Part shown: positions 59,724 to 64,000 of the stretch, in pieces | Layout of the letters: each line of letters opens with the position of its first letter | Position numbering within the stretch: the stretch's first letter is position 1 | Origin: Mytilus californianus | Taxonomy: Eukaryota; Mollusca; Bivalvia; Mytilida; Mytilidae | Direction of reading: 5' to 3' | Assembly: GCF_021869535.1 (NCBI RefSeq) | Contig: NW_026262679.1 | Span: 82,581,143 to 82,645,142, forward strand | DNA length: 64,000 nucleotides | Notes under the pieces: model-generated | What the model saw: the letters and a program-made list of their open reading frames with translations, nothing else | Told to the model about the DNA's origin: nothing | Database searches by the model: none | Program-made: the position numbers and the translations under genes

Positions 59724-61554
59724 GTAATGGACTGAGTTTAAAAAGTGGCAGGTAGGGCATTCAATTTAAGTAAAGTTTTTATTGATAACTTTCATGTCTG
59801 ACAGTAAAGTAGAAAGCCAAAATATTGTGAAATATGCTATTTAGCCTGCTACTGGCTTCTGAGGAAAACTCAGATTACTAATAAAAAAGTGAATTCAGTA
59901 AACATTTACCTCCAAAACGACCATATAAATTCACGAAAGAGGCACCTGGGTTACACTCAGCCATTACTGCAAGGTGTATTGTTATTTCATGACTTTCTAA
60001 GTGTACATCAAAGGAAAGAAGACAATTGTTTCCAACAAAAAGTACATGATATGGTATTCTAAAGTGGAATACTATTGTGTGCACATGTTACAAACAATAT
60101 AAATGCATGGTTATAGCCATTTTTGAGGTGCTTTAAACTGTTAGTAAGAGTTCTGCATGACTTAAATAGACAGAAGTTCCTATCTATCTCTTGTCAAACA
60201 TCTTTGGATCAAAAGCAAACATTGTCAGGCAATTTAAATTTCACATTTCTAAAAAAGACATAAAGAATAGTTTATAACTATTATTCCATTCTTTCAGCAG
60301 ATGTCAACTTCTTTATGTTTTCTACTTGCACTTTTATACCCCATGACTGTAGTATACTTTCAGCAAAAGAATTTAAAAATACTGTCGATTCGCTTATTTT
60401 CTATGATAGCAATTATCATGGATTAAAAAAAAAATTATAGTATCATGGATATTTAGTTTTCAGGTTTTACAAAAAAAGTCTGCATACACGCCTTTGTACT
60501 TCTTTTAACATTTAAATTAGCAGTTAACCTGGACCCAAGAAAATTGGTATCTTTCAAATTATAATAAATCCACAGAAAGAAATAACTCTTCTGAAATCAT
60601 CAATACACAATGTTTACCTAAACTCTACTATCAGGAACATCAATATGTATTTTGCTAACTGGACATAAACTCAAATTCAAAGTAATATAATCCTTTATCA
60701 ATATCTTAAAATCAACTGTGACTGAAAAACCTTGATTTGTTCTTCACATAATTCATATTTAATAAGATTTTTATAAGCCACATGGAAACTTTCAAGGCAT
60801 TAACTGGGAAGTTTCATTTACCCCTGGATATTTCCTGCTTTTCTGCAAACCAGAATGATACACACATGGCATAAATATATAGAAGTAAGGGTAAGTTCTA
60901 ATTTTTACATTTAAAACTTATCTCTGAATCACGTCATAAAGTGATTACCAGTATATACATTGCTGATATATGGACTATGCCTACTTGCTTACACTGGTAC
61001 CTTGAACTGCAGTTGCTACCGACAGTCCAACTGTTGATTTAAATCTAAAGCCAAACTACCCCAGTATGATTTCAGATCATTTTCTTTAAAGATCTCCCAC
61101 TGTACCAATATATGATTTTTTTTTGAATTTCTCAAAGAAATTATAGTGAAACTAGAATTTTATTGGCTACTGAAACAATGCTGATTGTAAAGTTTTATTT
61201 TAAAAAATGTACTAGTTCAGTCTTGTTGAGAAAAAACTTGTACACCATAAAGATAGTACAATGTAAACTTGGCCAAAGACACAGTATACTGTTAGTGTAA
61301 AATCTTCAAGACGTTCTCCTAAATTTATCAGGACAGATTTTGAAATACAAAGAAATCTGAAATATGTTCACCTAGATTCATTCTTATGTGGATATGAAAC
61401 TAACAGAATAAAAAAAATCCACTTAAACTTGCTTAAAATTAATTACTTGTCAGATAACATTTCTCAGAGTCCAAAACAATTTGGATATATCAATTTTGCT
61501 TTGGCTACGTCATCTATATCTAACATATTCTAAGTTAATAAGAATATAACTTAC

Positions 61555-61657
61555 CATGGGACACCCAACCATGCTTGCAGGATTCACAGTTTCTTAGATT
61601 GTCCTTGCCTGGCGTGAAACATTCACAGGCACAACTTGGTACTGTACATCTGATAGC
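61555..61657 (-). CDS. BNC: Basonuclin homologue, N-terminal Cys-rich exon
   Basis: 103 bp, acceptor 'gttttcag' ending at 61658 and donor 'gtaagtt' starting at 61554. Enters in phase 0, leaves in phase 1. It encodes [18 protein letters not shown] and [12 protein letters not shown], the family's N-terminal Cys cluster (six Cys in ~26 residues), which in vertebrates follows only a few residues after the start Met. The longer open frame over this exon (to 61858) includes intron and is not all coding. The start codon must come from a further upstream exon. Confidence 0.92.
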
Positions 61658-64000
61658 CTGAAAACAAAGGCGTGGCGTCAATGCATTGGATAAATTGACA
61701 AAGTTCATAACTCTCTTATACTGGTCCATTTTTGTATAGTCCAGTAATGAAGATGACATCCATGGATTAAATTTTTTATCTTCCATTAAAGTCTTCATCT
61801 TTGCTTGTTTTATCAAGTCTGTTGTAGAATGAGAATTTGTTTCAAGAAATTGTGACAAGCAGTTTAAAATTACTAACAGTTAATCTTAAATCAGTTTCAA
61901 GTTTCTGAATAAAGTCACACACTTTCATTTCAAACCCATCATCCAATGAAAGCATCCATATCTACAAAGATTTATATTTTTTTAAGTCAATAATTTTTTT
62001 AATATGTCAATTTCAAAAAGTTGTCCAATGAAATTTAAAGTTTATACACTGTTCTAAGACAAAACTCTTTTCACTGACGTTTCTAAGAAAAGAAGAGATA
62101 AAATGTCCAACAAAAGCATGAAAAGTTAATCATGTGAGTCAAATTACTTCACACATGTATGGAAACCCATGCTGAGGTTGTATCTTTATATTTGAAACAT
62201 TATCGCTTAAGTCCCATTAATTTAAAACAGTTGCATTATAGCCAAGCATATTGTTTACACTGTACCTTCTAAACTTCTTTGGTTTGTAACAAATGAGACA
62301 TGCGATAAATCAAATCTAATCAATTAATGCTTGCACTATTGATGAAAAAGTTACTGAATAATACAAAACCTTTGAAAAAAATCAATTAATAAAATATTTA
62401 TTTAATTTTTGAGTTACTTTAAACACAAGTAATGAAGAAACTTCGTTTTCTATTTGTCTATCTTTTTTACTGTCTTCTTCACTTTTTGTACAGTATGGAT
62501 GGAGTTTAAAAATAGGAGACAGCAACACGAACAAAATTTAAAAAGAGAAAATTATTCTTGAATCAAATGTGTTTACAGTATTTTTTAAATGATTGATTGC
62601 ATAAAAGAAAAAAAAGATAAATCTTTCAGATGATATATTTCTGATTATTGACTAAAAGAAATGATTTAAAAAGGGTTTAATTACTATAAGCTTCTTTACT
62701 ACAATAATAAAAGAAATAGTACAATGCGAAAAGTATACAATTTTGTACATAATGCTGGTATTTTCATTCATGAGAAAAAAAGATTATTTTTCCCATGATC
62801 CTTTAGATACATATGACAAAAAAATGGATGACAGTCTGAATGAAGTCTAAAGTGTGTTTTAAGCACTGCCACAAAAACATCAAACAACTGTAATTTACCA
62901 GCGTGTTTTATGTGATTTATACTTAATTATTTCCGAAATGTTTTGCCTCATCAAAGACAGTGATGCATCATGAAAAGGACCTATCAAGGAGACAATGACA
63001 AATATAAGAGTCTCTGTCAAGCAATATGCTATATAACTTAATGACAGTCAATATCTGTATAATTGTTAAGTTCCGGTTCCCACAACAAGGTACTTCACCG
63101 ATCTTGAGGACATTATGCCGTATATCTTCAATACGCCTTAATCGCCTTACAATTGACTCAACGACTGCAACATCACTCATCAACCTTGCACTTATTGTTT
63201 TGGAAAACTAATTTTTCTATCATCTGGTAGATTCTCAAGTTGGAGTCGCATGACAGTGAATTAGCAGCTATGCACATCCTATGCAATATTTTCTGCCAGA
63301 AAGCTTAAACATATGTTGTTAAAGAGATGTAGCCTCTTTCTTCCACACTGTCAAATTTTGATATTTAGCTTGGTCTACAGTTGCCAGTTAAAAAAAAAAA
63401 TGTGATCTTGAAAAGAAGAATTGATGACGTAGATTTATTTGTCAGACTCTTAAAAAACACAGGTGAATTTGATATTTTATGTGGAAGATGAATGTGTACT
63501 AGTGCCAATTTATATAAAATAATTTTGACATGACTTGCTTCTTACTAAGTAAATTGCCTTGTCAAAATTTGCAGATGGTCTGTCTTTAATTTTGTGTAAA
63601 AACAATTTCGAAGGAACAATTAGGTTACTTGGATAAGTTTTCTAACATCTTTTGTTGTTATGCCAATTTATTGTAATCAAAGTGTGCAAGACAAAAGTGA
63701 GATCCCCCTCACCCCCCCGAAAGTCTAAGGGCCATAATTCTTAGTGTCATGTCGAAGGAACTTGAAGAAAATTCGTCAAATTTGATTTTTTGGCATTTAG
63801 ACAGATAGACACTCATTAAAGAAAATGTAAAATAAAGTACTTCTTGAAATGTATGTGGCACATCACTTTGTCTATAGGCAATTTTTACATTTGAAGTATA
63901 TTCTTCATGATGCATTTCGAGTAGTGATTTTGGGGATCCATGTGTGTGTTGCTTGAGATCTCACATGGTTTGCCAAGACAACTGTACTTCTTCAAGGGAA
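61658..64000 (-). other. Basonuclin upstream intron, nothing else recognised
   Basis: 2.3 kb with no recognisable exon on either strand. The initiator exon could be very short (a few codons) and so invisible by eye, or lie beyond the right edge. Short open frames at 62968-63211 and 63709-63915 show no family features. Confidence 0.5.

Larger units (their letters stand above)
38648..61554 (-). other. Large basonuclin intron
   Basis: 22.9 kb, donor GT at 61554-61553 and acceptor AG at 38649-38648, phase 1. It holds a 5-copy minisatellite (39001), three unrecognised open frames (39224, 48147, 49982), and a few repeats (39880, 48064, 53043, 53993, 57215). Most of it is unassigned AT-rich DNA. 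A long first-half intron is also typical of vertebrate BNC2. Confidence 0.8.

Noticed and set aside
61658..61858. Extension of the N-terminal basonuclin exon to the upstream Met of the open frame
   Set aside because: A good acceptor ends at 61658 exactly where family similarity begins; upstream residues show no similarity.

Overview
The window is animal DNA, most likely from a bivalve mollusc and probably a mytilid mussel. Three things point there. It is strongly AT-rich. It carries short dispersed repeats that I recognise as typical of mussels: families with the core 'gccaatgagacaactctcc', and elements built from ~150-166 bp tandem units with 'ggcaataactcc' or 'cataactctagaacgg' cores. Its one clear host gene is a single-copy-looking basonuclin homologue with vertebrate-like exon phases. 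The species call is inference; the bilaterian host gene is seen directly.

Region 1 (1 to ~11,080) is a decayed plus-strand non-LTR retrotransposon (LINE). ORF1 carries an SGNH-hydrolase-like domain. ORF2 has an AP endonuclease, a reverse transcriptase with a YADD box, and a C-terminal CCHC zinc knuckle. It has been hit repeatedly. Tandem-repeat element A (~322-4346) splits ORF1; element B (~645-3894, twelve ~166 bp units) lies in A; and a young, internally deleted BEL/Pao LTR element (2106-3151, 5-bp target duplication) lies in B. Separate insertions are element E in ORF1 (4553-5119), a 248-bp TA-flanked MITE just before the RT domain (7404-7651), a ~90-bp mussel repeat in ORF2 (9011-9101), and a ~1.08 kb hAT-like non-autonomous element in the 3' UTR (~9950-11027).

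Region 2 (~11.1-22.4 kb) is gene-free and mosaic: a 36-bp tandem array, a perfect 26-bp palindrome flanked by 7-bp direct repeats, several copies of modular SINE-like families, a diverged tandem-unit element (~18.1-19.35 kb), another such element nested in a SINE-like copy, and a 120-bp two-copy tandem duplication.

Region 3 (~22.4 kb to the end) is the basonuclin locus on the minus strand. Three coding exons are visible: 61657-61555 (N-terminal Cys-rich segment), 38647-38409, and the long last exon 28505-26064, which holds three separated pairs of zinc fingers. The splice sites are canonical and the phases match across both introns (9.9 kb and 22.9 kb). The initiator exon is not identified and probably lies beyond the right edge. 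The product should be a nuclear DNA-binding regulator. Its introns carry far fewer recognisable repeats than the left third. Three unrecognised open frames inside the large intron are described separately.
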